A stretch of DNA of 64,000 nt, from positions 23,498 to 87,497 of the forward strand of contig NZ_JGZI01000001.1 of assembly GCF_000741705.1 (NCBI RefSeq), in the 5' to 3' direction. Shown here in pieces: positions 35,463-44,408 of the stretch. The notes beneath the pieces were generated by a model. That model saw only the letters and a list, made by a program, of their open reading frames with translations. It was not told the origin of the DNA and did not search any database. Positions within the stretch are counted from its first letter, which is position 1, and each line of letters starts with the position of its first letter. This DNA comes from Bifidobacterium psychraerophilum (GTDB lineage: Bacteria > Actinomycetota > Actinomycetes > Actinomycetales > Bifidobacteriaceae). Made by a program: the position numbers and the translations under genes.

Positions 35463-37010
35463 TCAGCGGGCCTGAATCGCCGGAGCATGGACGATATGCA
35501 TACGTCTGAGCGCCCGACGTGTCATCTCACGTCCGGAACCGGCCCCATCACCCTTGACCCCGAAATAGATGAGCAGAGCCATGGCCAGGCAGATGAACGA
35601 GGAGACGCGAAGAGCCCACTGCACGCCGAACACACTGGCAAGGACCTGCGCATGCGGCTCATTTCCCAGAGTGCCGGCGTGCATGGTGGTGAAGGTCTCC
35701 AAGAGGATCACCAGCACCGGCGCACCAACGGCACCGGCTATCTGCCGCACGGTGTTGGTCACCGCGGATCCAGCGGACAGATCCTTGGGTTCCAGGCAGT
35801 TCAACGACCATGTGGTGATCGGCATCAGGACGAAGCCCATGCCGACCTGGCGCACGAACTGGCAGATGGAGACCCACCAGATCCAGGTGTCCATACTGAC
35901 CAGACTCATGCCGGCCGTGCCGAGCAAAAGCATCCAGCTTCCGGTGATGGCAACAGGGCGGGCACCGAAGCGGTCCAAGGCCCTTCCTCCGAAGAACTGT
36001 GCGATGGCCATCCCGAAGGCTCCCGGCAGCATGATCAATCCGCTCATCGTCGCGGAGAAGCCACGGTCGGTCTGGATGTACAAGGGCATGATGACCATAA
36101 TCGAGCTGAAGGCGAAGAAGGAGAGCGCCGCGCAGATCGTGCCGATGGTGAAGCGCCTGTTCTTGAGCACCGAGAGGTCCAGCAGCGGATTCTCCTTATG
36201 GAACTGCCTGAATATGAACCATATGATTCCGAGCAGCCCCACCAGCATCGGCAACAGGGTCATCGGGCTGGTTATCGGGTAATTCTCGATGTTGGTGAAT
36301 CCGAACATCAGTCCGCCGAAGCCGAATACCGAAAGACCGACCGAGAAGAAGTCCGTATTCGTCTGTTTGTCGGTTTCACTGAAGTTGCGCAGACCGAATA
36401 CCGAAGCAAGCAGGCACAGGATACCCAGAACCGTGAGCAGCAGGAATATCGAGCGCCAGCCCGCGAAATCCGTCTGCCATCCACCCAAGGTCGGTCCGAT
36501 GGCGGGCGCCACGCTCATGGCGATGCCTACTGTGCCCATCGCCACACCGCGTTTGGAAAGCGGGTAGATCGAGAAGACGGTGATCTGGAGCACCGGCCAC
36601 ATCACGCCTGTGCCGACCGCCTCCAGGGTTCGTCCGGCCAGGACCAGAACGAAGGATTGGGACAGCCAGCTGATTATCGAGCCTATGGTGAAAACGGCCA
36701 TTGAAGTGATGACGATCTGCCTGGTGGAGAAGCGTTTGGTGAAGAACGCCGTCAGCGGCACCATCACACCCATGACCAGTTGGAATACCGAGGTAAGCCA
36801 TTGGCCGTTGGTGACCGAGATGTGGAAGTCGGAGATGATGGTGGGCAGTGCACTGGTCAGCTGCAGTTGCGTGAAATTCCCCACGAAGGTAATGATCGTG
36901 AGTATCGCTATGGAAAGCAGCGCGGCGTGCGACAGCTTGCCATTGACCATTGCCTCATCGCGACTCAGTGCTTGTGATCTTCCCAACAAAGCGATGCCAC
37001 CCATCTTCAT
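35463..37010 (-). CDS. MFS drug exporter, DHA2 (EmrB/QacA) family
   Basis: About 515 residues with roughly 14 membrane helices. Family features are TSALPTIISDFHISVTNGQW with LTSVFQLVMG, the motif A-like LTAFFTKRFSTRQIV, LAGRTLEAVGTGVMWPVL and GVAMGTVGIAMSVAPAIGPT (motif C, exporter-specific). It probably exports toxic compounds or a metabolite with proton antiport. The ATG at 37010 has GAGGGAAA upstream; an upstream start at 37091 lacks support. No linked regulator is seen. It is divergent from the sensor kinase gene. Confidence 0.9.
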   Translation of the reverse strand: MKMGGIALLGRSQALSRDEAMVNGKLSHAALLSIAILTIITFVGNFTQLQLTSALPTIISDFHISVTNGQWLTSVFQLVMGVMVPLTAFFTKRFSTRQIVITSMAVFTIGSIISWLSQSFVLVLAGRTLEAVGTGVMWPVLQITVFSIYPLSKRGVAMGTVGIAMSVAPAIGPTLGGWQTDFAGWRSIFLLLTVLGILCLLASVFGLRNFSETDKQTNTDFFSVGLSVFGFGGLMFGFTNIENYPITSPMTLLPMLVGLLGIIWFIFRQFHKENPLLDLSVLKNRRFTIGTICAALSFFAFSSIMVIMPLYIQTDRGFSATMSGLIMLPGAFGMAIAQFFGGRALDRFGARPVAITGSWMLLLGTAGMSLVSMDTWIWWVSICQFVRQVGMGFVLMPITTWSLNCLEPKDLSAGSAVTNTVRQIAGAVGAPVLVILLETFTTMHAGTLGNEPHAQVLASVFGVQWALRVSSFICLAMALLIYFGVKGDGAGSGREMTRRALRRMHIVHAPAIQAR

Positions 37011-37329
37011 AATCGTTTCCCTCGCCCACAGTACCGTGCGCGCGGACGCCTCATCGAAGAGGTGCCGTGACGGTGCACCGTATTTGGACAACCGAAATAT
37101 TCTACTCCCTCCCGTCTTCGCTCACAGGCGATACCGTCATCCACGCCTATTCACGAGTGCCCGGCGCATCCCGGTATGTGCATACATGACAACAGGTGCC
37201 GCTTTGCACGGTCGCGTCCCTGAGCGCCGGAGGGCGGCACCGCGGGAAGCGGGGCTTTGTATGATTGTTGCGGACAGTCCCGCGCAACGGTATTCGGGGC
37301 GTAGCCGATCATTGAATGGAAGAGACGTC

Positions 37330-38640
37330 ATGCTGGTGAATCTGACGTGGTCGCAGATGGCGCTTCTCGGCGCCTTCGTGCTGGTGGTATTCGTGGTGGC
37401 CGGAAGGGCCTGGTACCTTGCGGGCATGCGGACAGAGCACAATCGCGTGGAGGCTTTGCATCTGAATCAGCATTCGATTTTCGATGATTCGGCTTCTGTC
37501 AGCGAAGTCGAACAAGGGCTGATCGAAGTGATGCCTGATGCGGTGATGATCGTCGATTCACATGCACAGGTCAAATACTGCAGCCCCGGAGCGGTGGCGT
37601 TGGGCATAGCCGATGGTGCCTCCGTCAGTTCTCCTGAGATCGTCGACATCCTCGCCCGAACCGTTTCCGATCACACCCTCCGAGAGAGGGAATTCGAAGT
37701 CCCGCTGCCCATGCACGCACGCGCTGCCGGAGCAGACTCCCCGTCATCGTCCGTCGCATCGGGAAAGGGCCTGCAAGCCGGGAAAGCCGCACCGGCGGAC
37801 AAACTCTTCCTGCGTGTGCGCACAGGGAAAATAGCCGAGGACCTGTATGCCGTGCTCATTCGTGATGTGAGCGAACAGCGTGCTTTTGAACAGATGCGCA
37901 GGGATTTCGTCACCAATGTGTCCCATGAGTTGAAAACGCCCGCGGGGGCCATATCCCTGCTCGCCGAGACCGTGAATGACGCGGCGGACGATTCCGATGC
38001 GGTGAGGTATTTCAGTTCACGGATATCCAAGGAGTCCGCACGTCTGACCGAGCTGGTCGGCAGACTCATCGACCTGCAGAAAGCACAGGATGAGGAGCAG
38101 CACCCGGACGACGTGACCACGGTCAATGTACCCGATCTGGTGCGAGAGGCCGCGGGCGAGAACCAGGTGCAGGCCGAGGCGAAGCATATCGAGCTCTACC
38201 TTTCGATTGATGGCAGGCAGATAGAACTCGGCAACACATGGCCGGAAGGTCTGACCTCCGAAAAGGCCATGGTGCTGCTCAACCGGGATGCTCTGAAAAC
38301 CGCGGTGAAGAATCTGATCGAGAACGCCATCCGCTACTCCTCGGAACGTACCCGCGTGGTGATCGGCGTCGCCGTGGTGGATCAATCGGTCATCATCCGG
38401 GTGGTCGATCAGGGCATCGGCATCCCGCAGGCGTCACTGGGGCGCATCTTCGAGCGTTTCTATAGGGTCGATCCGGCGCGCTCGCGGGCGACGGGAGGGA
38501 CAGGTCTGGGCCTGAGCATCGTCAAGCATTGCGTCGAGGAATGCGGCGGCACCATATCGGTATGGTCCCGTGAGTCGGAGGGCTCGACCTTCACGATAAC
38601 GCTTCCCCTGCTGTCACAGGAGGATGGGGCCAGCCGCTGA
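37330..38640 (+). CDS. phoR: Sensor histidine kinase, PhoR/SenX3 type
   Basis: 436 residues. One N-terminal membrane segment (MALLGAFVLVVFVVAGRAWY), a PAS-like domain (IEVMPDAVMIVDSHAQVKYC) with a Ser/Ala-rich insert, then HisKA with DFVTNVSHELKTPAGAISLL (His199) and an HATPase domain with NLIENAIRYSSE, VVDQGIGIPQ, RIFERFYRVD and GTGLGLSIVKH. The start at 37330 has GGAAGAG upstream; the very long open frame upstream overlaps the MFS gene antisense and is not used. It is convergent with the response regulator gene, an unusual order for this pair. Its role in phosphate sensing is inferred from pstSCAB nearby. Confidence 0.88.
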   Translation: MLVNLTWSQMALLGAFVLVVFVVAGRAWYLAGMRTEHNRVEALHLNQHSIFDDSASVSEVEQGLIEVMPDAVMIVDSHAQVKYCSPGAVALGIADGASVSSPEIVDILARTVSDHTLREREFEVPLPMHARAAGADSPSSSVASGKGLQAGKAAPADKLFLRVRTGKIAEDLYAVLIRDVSEQRAFEQMRRDFVTNVSHELKTPAGAISLLAETVNDAADDSDAVRYFSSRISKESARLTELVGRLIDLQKAQDEEQHPDDVTTVNVPDLVREAAGENQVQAEAKHIELYLSIDGRQIELGNTWPEGLTSEKAMVLLNRDALKTAVKNLIENAIRYSSERTRVVIGVAVVDQSVIIRVVDQGIGIPQASLGRIFERFYRVDPARSRATGGTGLGLSIVKHCVEECGGTISVWSRESEGSTFTITLPLLSQEDGASR

Positions 38641-38683
38641 TTGCCGGAGCCGCGTTCCTTCGGATGGGCGACGCGGAATCGAC

Positions 38684-39394
38684 TTACTCCGCTGTGGGCT
38701 CGTCGATTTTGTACCCGAGTCCGCGAACGGTGGTCAGATACTGGGGGTGTGCGGTATCCTGCTCGATTTTCGAACGGACCCGTTTCACATGCACATCAAG
38801 GGTTTTGGTGTCGCCGACGTAGTCGGATCCCCAAATGCGGTCGATGAGCTGGTGACGGGTAAGCACCCGTCCTTTGTTCTGCATCAGATATTCCAGAAGC
38901 TCGAACTCCTTGAGCGGGAAGAAGACGGTCTCCCCGTCGACCATCACCGAGTGTTCGCCGACCATCATCGAGATCTTGCCGCAGACCAGCGGCATATCGT
39001 CGCCGGTGGTGGCAGCGCCATCCGCGTCCACGACCTTGTTCCTGCGCAGCACGGCCCGGACGCGCGCCAGAAGCTCCCTGAAGGAGTACGGCTTCGTCAC
39101 ATAGTCATCGGCGCCTATCTCCAGACCGACGACCTTGTCGATTTCGGTCCCTTTGGCGGTAAGCATGATGATGGGAACGCGCGACTGCTCCCTGATCCGT
39201 CTGCATAGCGCGGTTCCGTCGATGCCGGGCAGCATCAGATCGAGCAGCACCAGATCCACACCACCTTTGGTGAAGATGTCAAGGCCCTCCTCGCCCGTTG
39301 CCGCGGCGGAGACCTCGTAGCCTTCGCGATTGAGCTGATACACCAAAGGTTCCCTATATGATTCCTCATCTTCGACAATAAGAATGCGAGTCAT
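38684..39394 (-). CDS. phoP: OmpR-family response regulator, PhoP/RegX3 type
   Basis: 236 residues. The receiver domain has LIVEDEES (acid pocket), LVLLDLMLPGIDG with phospho-acceptor Asp52, PIIMLTAKG, and DDYVTKPYSFRELLARV with Lys101. The C-terminal winged helix has LKEFELLEYLMQNKGRVLTR and TLDVHVKRVRSKIE. It is probably activated by the sensor kinase encoded tail to tail with it, and likely controls pstS through the GTTCAYC direct repeats. Stops of the two genes are about 43 bases apart. Two 12-base repeats just upstream of its start may serve its own promoter. Confidence 0.9.
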   Translation of the reverse strand: MTRILIVEDEESYREPLVYQLNREGYEVSAAATGEEGLDIFTKGGVDLVLLDLMLPGIDGTALCRRIREQSRVPIIMLTAKGTEIDKVVGLEIGADDYVTKPYSFRELLARVRAVLRRNKVVDADGAATTGDDMPLVCGKISMMVGEHSVMVDGETVFFPLKEFELLEYLMQNKGRVLTRHQLIDRIWGSDYVGDTKTLDVHVKRVRSKIEQDTAHPQYLTTVRGLGYKIDEPTAE

Positions 39395-39977
39395 GTAGAT
39401 TCATTCCTTCTGTTTGCATAGTCTTCTGTTTGCAGTGTTGTGGCTTATCAGTCCCGAAGCTTCGAATTCGAGGATTCTCGGCCTTCCCAAGCTTTTATCA
39501 TAGCCAGCGCCCGTGCGCACGGCGCACTTCTGCTTACAGGCTCATCCCCACTCCTCATCCCATCCTAGCGGCAGGCCTTCCTATGCCGAGCGGCACCCGG
39601 CAGAAGACGGATACGGCGCATGGGCACACGCAGCCATCGGTGCCGGATATGCCTGATCCTTGCGTTCCCTTGCAATGACGGGCTTTCGGGAGGCTGAACG
39701 ATGCGGGCGGGTGGGCAGGCGTGTGGTGGAGGGAGCGAAACACCGGCTTTCTGGGGGTGGATGCCCGACCTGAATCCGCAGGCAAAGAAATCAGTCCCTG
39801 TTCACCTTCTGTTCATCATATGAGGCCCACAGGGGGCAAAGTAGACCATACAGTTGGAGTTGTCATGAATAACAGTGTGCCGTGTTGATGACATGCGATG
39901 TCTTGGGACAGCGCGAACACCAAAGAGAAAGACACACAGGCGGGGTATCCGCCTATGGATGATAGAGGAAAGAACTT
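39395..39977. other. Divergent control region between phoP and pstS
   Basis: About 580 bases without a gene. Next to phoP is a direct repeat of CTTCTGTTTGCA (39407-39418 and 39423-39434, a 16-base period). Nearer pstS are the PHO-box-like repeats at 39800-39817. Between them is GC-rich DNA with only unsupported short frames. Confidence 0.55.
39800..39817 (+). promoter_or_regulatory. PHO-box-like direct repeat upstream of pstS
   Basis: GTTCACC (39800-39806) and GTTCATC (39811-39817) are direct repeats with an 11-base period, the arrangement described for actinobacterial PhoP boxes. They lie about 160 bases before the pstS start. Binding by the nearby response regulator is inferred. Confidence 0.75.
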
Positions 39978-41108
39978 ATGCGCAAGAATGTGTTGATCCG
40001 TTCCGTTGCTGCGATTTCCGGCCTGGTCATGATGGCCTCGCTCGCAGCTTGCGGCGACAATACCAGCTCCACCGCAGAGGGCACCAGTTCAAGCAGTGCC
40101 GCGGTCCAGATCTCGGGCGAATTCGCCGGAGCAGGCGCTTCGTCACAGCAGAGTGCTGTTGAAGCATGGCAGGCCGGCTTTGAAGCCAAGCAGCCTGATG
40201 CAAAAATCTCCTACGATCCCTCCGGCTCAGGGGCCGGCGTGACCACCTTCCTTACCGGATCCACGGTCTGGGCCGGCTCAGATGCCGCTCTCACCTCAGA
40301 TCAGGTGACGCAATCCAAGTCGGTCTGCGCCTCGGGCACTGCCTTCGACGTGCCTGTGTACATCTCCCCGATCGCGATCGTATACAACCTGAAGTCCGCC
40401 GGACTCAACGGCAGCAGCAAGCACGTGAACCTTGACGGCGAGACCATCGCCAAGATCTTCGACGGCAAGATCACCAAGTGGAACGATGATGCGATCAAGA
40501 CGCAGAACCCGGATATCGATCTGCCTGATCTCGCCATCACCGTGGTCCACCGTTCCGACAAGTCCGGAACCACCAAGAACTTCCTGAGCTACGTTAAGGA
40601 CACCGCCGGCAGCGCATGGCCTTATGACGTCGAGGAGACCTGGCCGAACCAGGTCGGACAGGGTGCCAAGGGCACCTCGGGCGTCATCTCCACGGTCACG
40701 CAGGCTGAGGGCACCATCGGCTACGCCGATGCCTCACAGGTCGGTACCCTCGGCAGCGCAGCGGTGAAGGTCGGCACGAAGTATGTCGCCTACTCAGCCG
40801 ATGCAGCGGCTAAGGTTGTGGATGCATCCCCGAAGGATGACACCGCGACCCAGGCGAACCGTGTGGTCATCAAGCTCGATCACAACACCACCGAAGACGG
40901 CGCCTACCCAGTCGTTCTGGTGTCCTACGACATCGCGTGCCCCGCATACAAGGACACGAAGAACGCCGAGTTCGCCAAGCAGTGGCTGACCTACGTGGTG
41001 AGCGAAGAAGGACAGAAGACCGCTGCGGAGACCGCAGGAAGCGCCCCGATGTCCGCCTCACTCCGCACCGAAGTGATGAAGTCCATCAACGCCATCTCCA
41101 CCAAGTGA
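39978..41108 (+). CDS. pstS: Phosphate ABC transporter, phosphate-binding lipoprotein
   Basis: 376 residues. The signal peptide ends in a lipobox, MASLAAC (Cys25), followed by a Ser-rich linker. Phosphate-binding segments typical of PstS are GAGASSQQSAVEAWQAGF, YDPSGSGAGVTTFLTG, VWAGSDAALTSDQV and VHRSDKSGTTKNFL; ANRVVIKLDHNT and YPVVLVSYDIACPAY follow. It captures phosphate outside the membrane for PstCAB. First gene of pstSCAB, separated from pstC by a hairpin that probably lowers downstream transcription. Induction by low phosphate is inferred from the PHO-box-like repeats upstream. Confidence 0.96.
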   Translation: MRKNVLIRSVAAISGLVMMASLAACGDNTSSTAEGTSSSSAAVQISGEFAGAGASSQQSAVEAWQAGFEAKQPDAKISYDPSGSGAGVTTFLTGSTVWAGSDAALTSDQVTQSKSVCASGTAFDVPVYISPIAIVYNLKSAGLNGSSKHVNLDGETIAKIFDGKITKWNDDAIKTQNPDIDLPDLAITVVHRSDKSGTTKNFLSYVKDTAGSAWPYDVEETWPNQVGQGAKGTSGVISTVTQAEGTIGYADASQVGTLGSAAVKVGTKYVAYSADAAAKVVDASPKDDTATQANRVVIKLDHNTTEDGAYPVVLVSYDIACPAYKDTKNAEFAKQWLTYVVSEEGQKTAAETAGSAPMSASLRTEVMKSINAISTK

Positions 41109-41154
41109 GACCGTTGAAGAACATCTGAGGCAGTTAGGATGATGTTTGGCCAAG

Positions 41155-41200
41155 CCCGCGTCGCAGACGACAGCATGTTATCGTCCGCGACGCGGGTATT
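41155..41200 (+). terminator. Partial terminator/attenuator between pstS and pstC
   Basis: Left arm 41155-41170 (CCCGCGTCGC...GACGA) and right arm 41181-41196 (TCGTC...GCGACGCGGG) form a 16-bp stem with one mismatch, then TATTTGCC. A read-through terminator here would give more pstS than pstCAB message. Confidence 0.75.
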
Positions 41201-41300
41201 TGCCGAATGAGGGCGATTCAGCCCGTATTATTCCGTTTGCATATTAAGGTAGATGGCATGAGACGAATGCGCTCGGCATTACCCAAGCGAAGGAGAACGT

Positions 41301-42254
41301 GTGAGTTCGCAAACATCAGTTGCCGAACACAGCAGTTCAGGCAAGACATCCGATAAGGTTTTCAAGGGTATCGCCTACGGCGCGGGGATTTTGATTCTTG
41401 TGGCGCTTGCGGCAGTCACGCTGTTTCTGCTGATGAGGGCCCTGCCGATGGTTACGGGGAACCAGAAGCAGAACGAAGAGACGATAGTGTCCTTCACCGG
41501 CGGGCAGGCGACGAACTTCCTGCAGTATGTGGGACCGTTGGTCTTCGGCACGGTTCTGGTATCCGCACTTGCATTGTTGTTGGCTTTCCCAGTGGCGGTG
41601 GGCATCGCATTGTTCATATCCCACTACGCGCCGAAGAAGATATCCACACCCTTGAGCTATGTGGTCGATCTGCTGGCGGCCATTCCCTCGGTCGTCTATG
41701 GACTTTGGGGTGGACTCGTTCTGGTACCCCACATCACAGGGTTCTGGACTTGGGTGGCGAAGTACCTCGGATGGATCCCATTGTTCAAGGGGCCTGTCGC
41801 GAATCCGTCAAGGACGGTAGCGACGGTTGCCGTGGTGCTGGCGGTCATGATTCTGCCGATCATCACATCCGTATCGAGAGACATCTTCGTGCAGGCTCCC
41901 CGTTTGCAGCAGGAGGCGGCTCTGGCCATGGGCGCGACGAAATGGGAGATGATCAAACTGGCGGTCATCCCATTCGGACGCTCCGGTGTGGTCTCAGCCT
42001 CCATGCTCGGTTTGGGCCGAGCGCTCGGCGAGACGATGGCCGTGCTGATGATCCTGTCGCCCGGACTGGGGTATTCCTTCAATATCCTTCAGGCATCGAA
42101 GAACCAGACCATAGCGGCCAACATCGCGGCGCAGTTCCCGGAAGCGAATGAGTTGGGGGTTTCCACACTGATCGCAACAGGACTGGTGCTGTTCCTCATC
42201 ACCTTCCTGGTGAACTTCTTTGCCCGTAAAATCACCGAGAAAGCGACAGTCTGA
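41301..42254 (+). CDS. pstC: Phosphate ABC transporter permease PstC
   Basis: 317 residues with six membrane helices, first at ILILVALAAVTLFLLMRALP. The permease signature EAALAMGATKWEMIKLAVIP (EAA motif) and GRALGETMAVLMILSPG are as in PstC. It forms the channel with PstA. A GTG start at 41301 follows AGGAGAAC. Its stop overlaps the ATG of pstA by one base. Confidence 0.95.
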   Translation: MSSQTSVAEHSSSGKTSDKVFKGIAYGAGILILVALAAVTLFLLMRALPMVTGNQKQNEETIVSFTGGQATNFLQYVGPLVFGTVLVSALALLLAFPVAVGIALFISHYAPKKISTPLSYVVDLLAAIPSVVYGLWGGLVLVPHITGFWTWVAKYLGWIPLFKGPVANPSRTVATVAVVLAVMILPIITSVSRDIFVQAPRLQQEAALAMGATKWEMIKLAVIPFGRSGVVSASMLGLGRALGETMAVLMILSPGLGYSFNILQASKNQTIAANIAAQFPEANELGVSTLIATGLVLFLITFLVNFFARKITEKATV

Positions 42255-43267
42255 TGTCAGATACAGTGTCTTCAAACCATGCCGCGCCCTCGCACGATAC
42301 CGCGCCAAGCATAGATTTCGATAAATTCAAGCCGACCAGGTCCTTCATCGCGGCGCGCAAGCGCAAGGATATGGCGATGCGCCTGCTGATCATCCTGGCT
42401 TTCTTCATCGCGCTGATTCCTCTGGTCTCCTTGTTGTGGACGACGATCTCAGCGGGTGTGGCGAGGCTGAACCTCAACTTCCTCACCTACAACATGTCCG
42501 GTGTGGTCGGAGGGAATCCGACACCGAGCGGTGGTTACGGCGGCATTCTGCACGCCATCATCGGCACCTTGCTCATAACCCTGGGCGCCATGGTGATTTC
42601 GATTCCCATCGGTCTGATGTGTGCCGTCTATCTTGTCGAATACTCCAATAACGGCAGGCTGGCCAAGGCGATCGCGTTGCTGGTTGACGTGATGAGCGGC
42701 ATCCCGTCCATCGTTGCGGGTCTGTTCGCGTTCTCACTATTCGCTCTGCTGGGGGGGCCGGGCACGGTGAACGGCTTTGTGGGATCTGTGGCTTTGTCGC
42801 TGCTGATGATCCCCACCGTGGTGAAGACCTCGGAGGAGATGCTGAAGATCGTGCCGAGCGATCTGCGCGAGGCATCGTATGCGTTGGGCGTCACCAAGCA
42901 ACGGACCATCACTAAAATCGTGTTGCGCACGGCGTTGCCCGGCATCGTGTCCGGTGTGATTCTCGCGATCGCACGTGTGATAGGGGAGACGGCCCCCCTG
43001 CTCATAGCATCGGGCTTCATTCCGTCAACCAATCTCAATCTCTTCAGCGGTCGTATGACGACTTTGCCGGTATATGTCTATAACGAGTATTCGCAAGGGC
43101 TTGCCACCTGTTCCGCGACGGCCCTTCAATCCAATCCGCCATGCCTGCCCGGCATCCGCATGGAGCGTGCCTGGGCCGCGGCCCTGGTGCTGATTCTGAT
43201 CGTGCTGGTACTGAATCTGGTGGGGCGTTTGGTAGCGAAGGTATTTGCGGTCAAGACTCAAGACTGA
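42254..43267 (+). CDS. pstA: Phosphate ABC transporter permease PstA
   Basis: 337 residues with six membrane helices. It has GAMVISIPIGLMCAVYLVEY, DVMSGIPSIVAGLFAFSLFA, EASYALGVTKQRTITKIVLR (EAA motif) and ARVIGETAPLLIASGF, matching PstA. A 50-residue soluble N-terminus precedes the first helix. Start and pstC stop overlap by one base, implying coupled translation. Confidence 0.95.
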   Translation: MSDTVSSNHAAPSHDTAPSIDFDKFKPTRSFIAARKRKDMAMRLLIILAFFIALIPLVSLLWTTISAGVARLNLNFLTYNMSGVVGGNPTPSGGYGGILHAIIGTLLITLGAMVISIPIGLMCAVYLVEYSNNGRLAKAIALLVDVMSGIPSIVAGLFAFSLFALLGGPGTVNGFVGSVALSLLMIPTVVKTSEEMLKIVPSDLREASYALGVTKQRTITKIVLRTALPGIVSGVILAIARVIGETAPLLIASGFIPSTNLNLFSGRMTTLPVYVYNEYSQGLATCSATALQSNPPCLPGIRMERAWAAALVLILIVLVLNLVGRLVAKVFAVKTQD

Positions 43268-43303
43268 TGACCCAAGACGTAAGGCTTGGAAAGGAAACAA
43301 ACA

Positions 43304-44083
43304 ATGGGACAACGCATTGATGTCAACCACCTGAACGTGTACTACGGCGATTTTCTGGCCGTGGAGGACGTCAATATGGCGGTTGAGCCGAATAAGGTGA
43401 CTGCGTTCATCGGTCCGTCCGGCTGTGGCAAATCCACGGTGCTGCGCACGCTCGACCGCATGCACGAAATCATCCCGGGGGCATATGTGAAGGGTGAGGT
43501 GCTGCTGGAGGGGCAGAACCTGTATGCCCCGGATGTCGATCCGGTTTCGGTGCGCCGCGACGTGGGCATGGTGTTCCAGAGGGCGAACCCGTTCCCGACG
43601 ATGTCCATCAGGGACAACGTACTCGCGGGTGTAAGGCTCAACAACAAGAAGATCAAACAATCCGACGCGGATGATCTGGTCGAGTGGGCGCTTCGCGGCG
43701 CCAACCTGTGGGTTGAGGTCAAGGATCGTCTGGACAAGCCGGGCATCGGCCTCTCCGGTGGACAGCAGCAGCGACTCTGCATCGCTCGCGCGGTCGCCGT
43801 GCACCCCCAGGTGCTGTTGATGGATGAGCCCTGTTCGGCACTGGATCCAATCTCGACGCTTGCCGTGGAGGACCTGATCAACGAACTCAAGAAGGACTAC
43901 ACCATCGTCATCGTCACGCACAATATGCAGCAGGCGGCGCGTGTCTCCGATTACACGGCCTTCTTCAATCTGCGTGCGGTCGGAGAACCAGGGCATCTCG
44001 TAGAGATGAACGACACCAACACCATCTTCTCCAACCCCGAGCAAGAGGATACCGAGCGTTACATCTCCGGTCGTTTCGGATGA
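43304..44083 (+). CDS. pstB: Phosphate ABC transporter ATP-binding protein
   Basis: 259 residues. Walker A is GPSGCGKST, the signature [14 protein letters not shown], Walker [14 protein letters not shown], and the H-loop [10 protein letters not shown]. It powers phosphate import. AAAGGAAA precedes the ATG at 43304; the ATG at 43286 would be 18 bases earlier but lacks such a site. Last gene of pstSCAB; a terminator follows and no phoU gene is present here. Confidence 0.96.
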   Translation: MGQRIDVNHLNVYYGDFLAVEDVNMAVEPNKVTAFIGPSGCGKSTVLRTLDRMHEIIPGAYVKGEVLLEGQNLYAPDVDPVSVRRDVGMVFQRANPFPTMSIRDNVLAGVRLNNKKIKQSDADDLVEWALRGANLWVEVKDRLDKPGIGLSGGQQQRLCIARAVAVHPQVLLMDEPCSALDPISTLAVEDLINELKKDYTIVIVTHNMQQAARVSDYTAFFNLRAVGEPGHLVEMNDTNTIFSNPEQEDTERYISGRFG

Positions 44084-44408
44084 TCCGCTGATACTGCTCA
44101 GCGCAGGGCGCGGTGCACCATCATGGTGCCCGCGCCTTTTGCGTGCTCCGGGAGGACCAGCCGGTTGTTCGGGGGATGACGGATCGGATCGAGCAGCCTT
44201 TCCGTGGGATCGTGAGGCATCGCCGGTCTGCGGAGACGGTCTGGTGAAAGGGTCGGCACCATGCGCGCTTCCCCGGAACATACAGGTATGAGATAGCTCA
44301 CGTCCCATCAGGAACACGAAACATACACAAGACCTATACGGGTGCTATGCTCTCCCTTGTTCAATCCATATCTAATCTGTGTCAAATTCTGTAAGGGGAA
44401 AGAAGAAT
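44084..44408. other. Intergenic region between pstB and the purine permease
   Basis: About 325 bases. It contains the pstB terminator and then the permease promoter region; TATGCT at 44346-44351 is a plausible -10. No purine riboswitch pattern could be recognised. Confidence 0.4.
44107..44140 (+). terminator. Rho-independent terminator after pstB
   Basis: GGCGCGG-T-GCACCA pairs with TGGTGC-CCGCGCC around TCA, one bulged T, followed by TTTT. It lies 24 bases after the pstB stop. Confidence 0.9.

Noticed and set aside
36580..37329. Upstream extension of the sensor kinase frame by 250 codons
   Set aside because: It overlaps the MFS transporter gene antisense, has no ribosome binding site, and the ATG at 37330 gives a normal N-terminal membrane segment.
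44084..44408. Purine riboswitch before the NCS2 permease
   Set aside because: No conserved purine aptamer core or paired loops could be found in this stretch.
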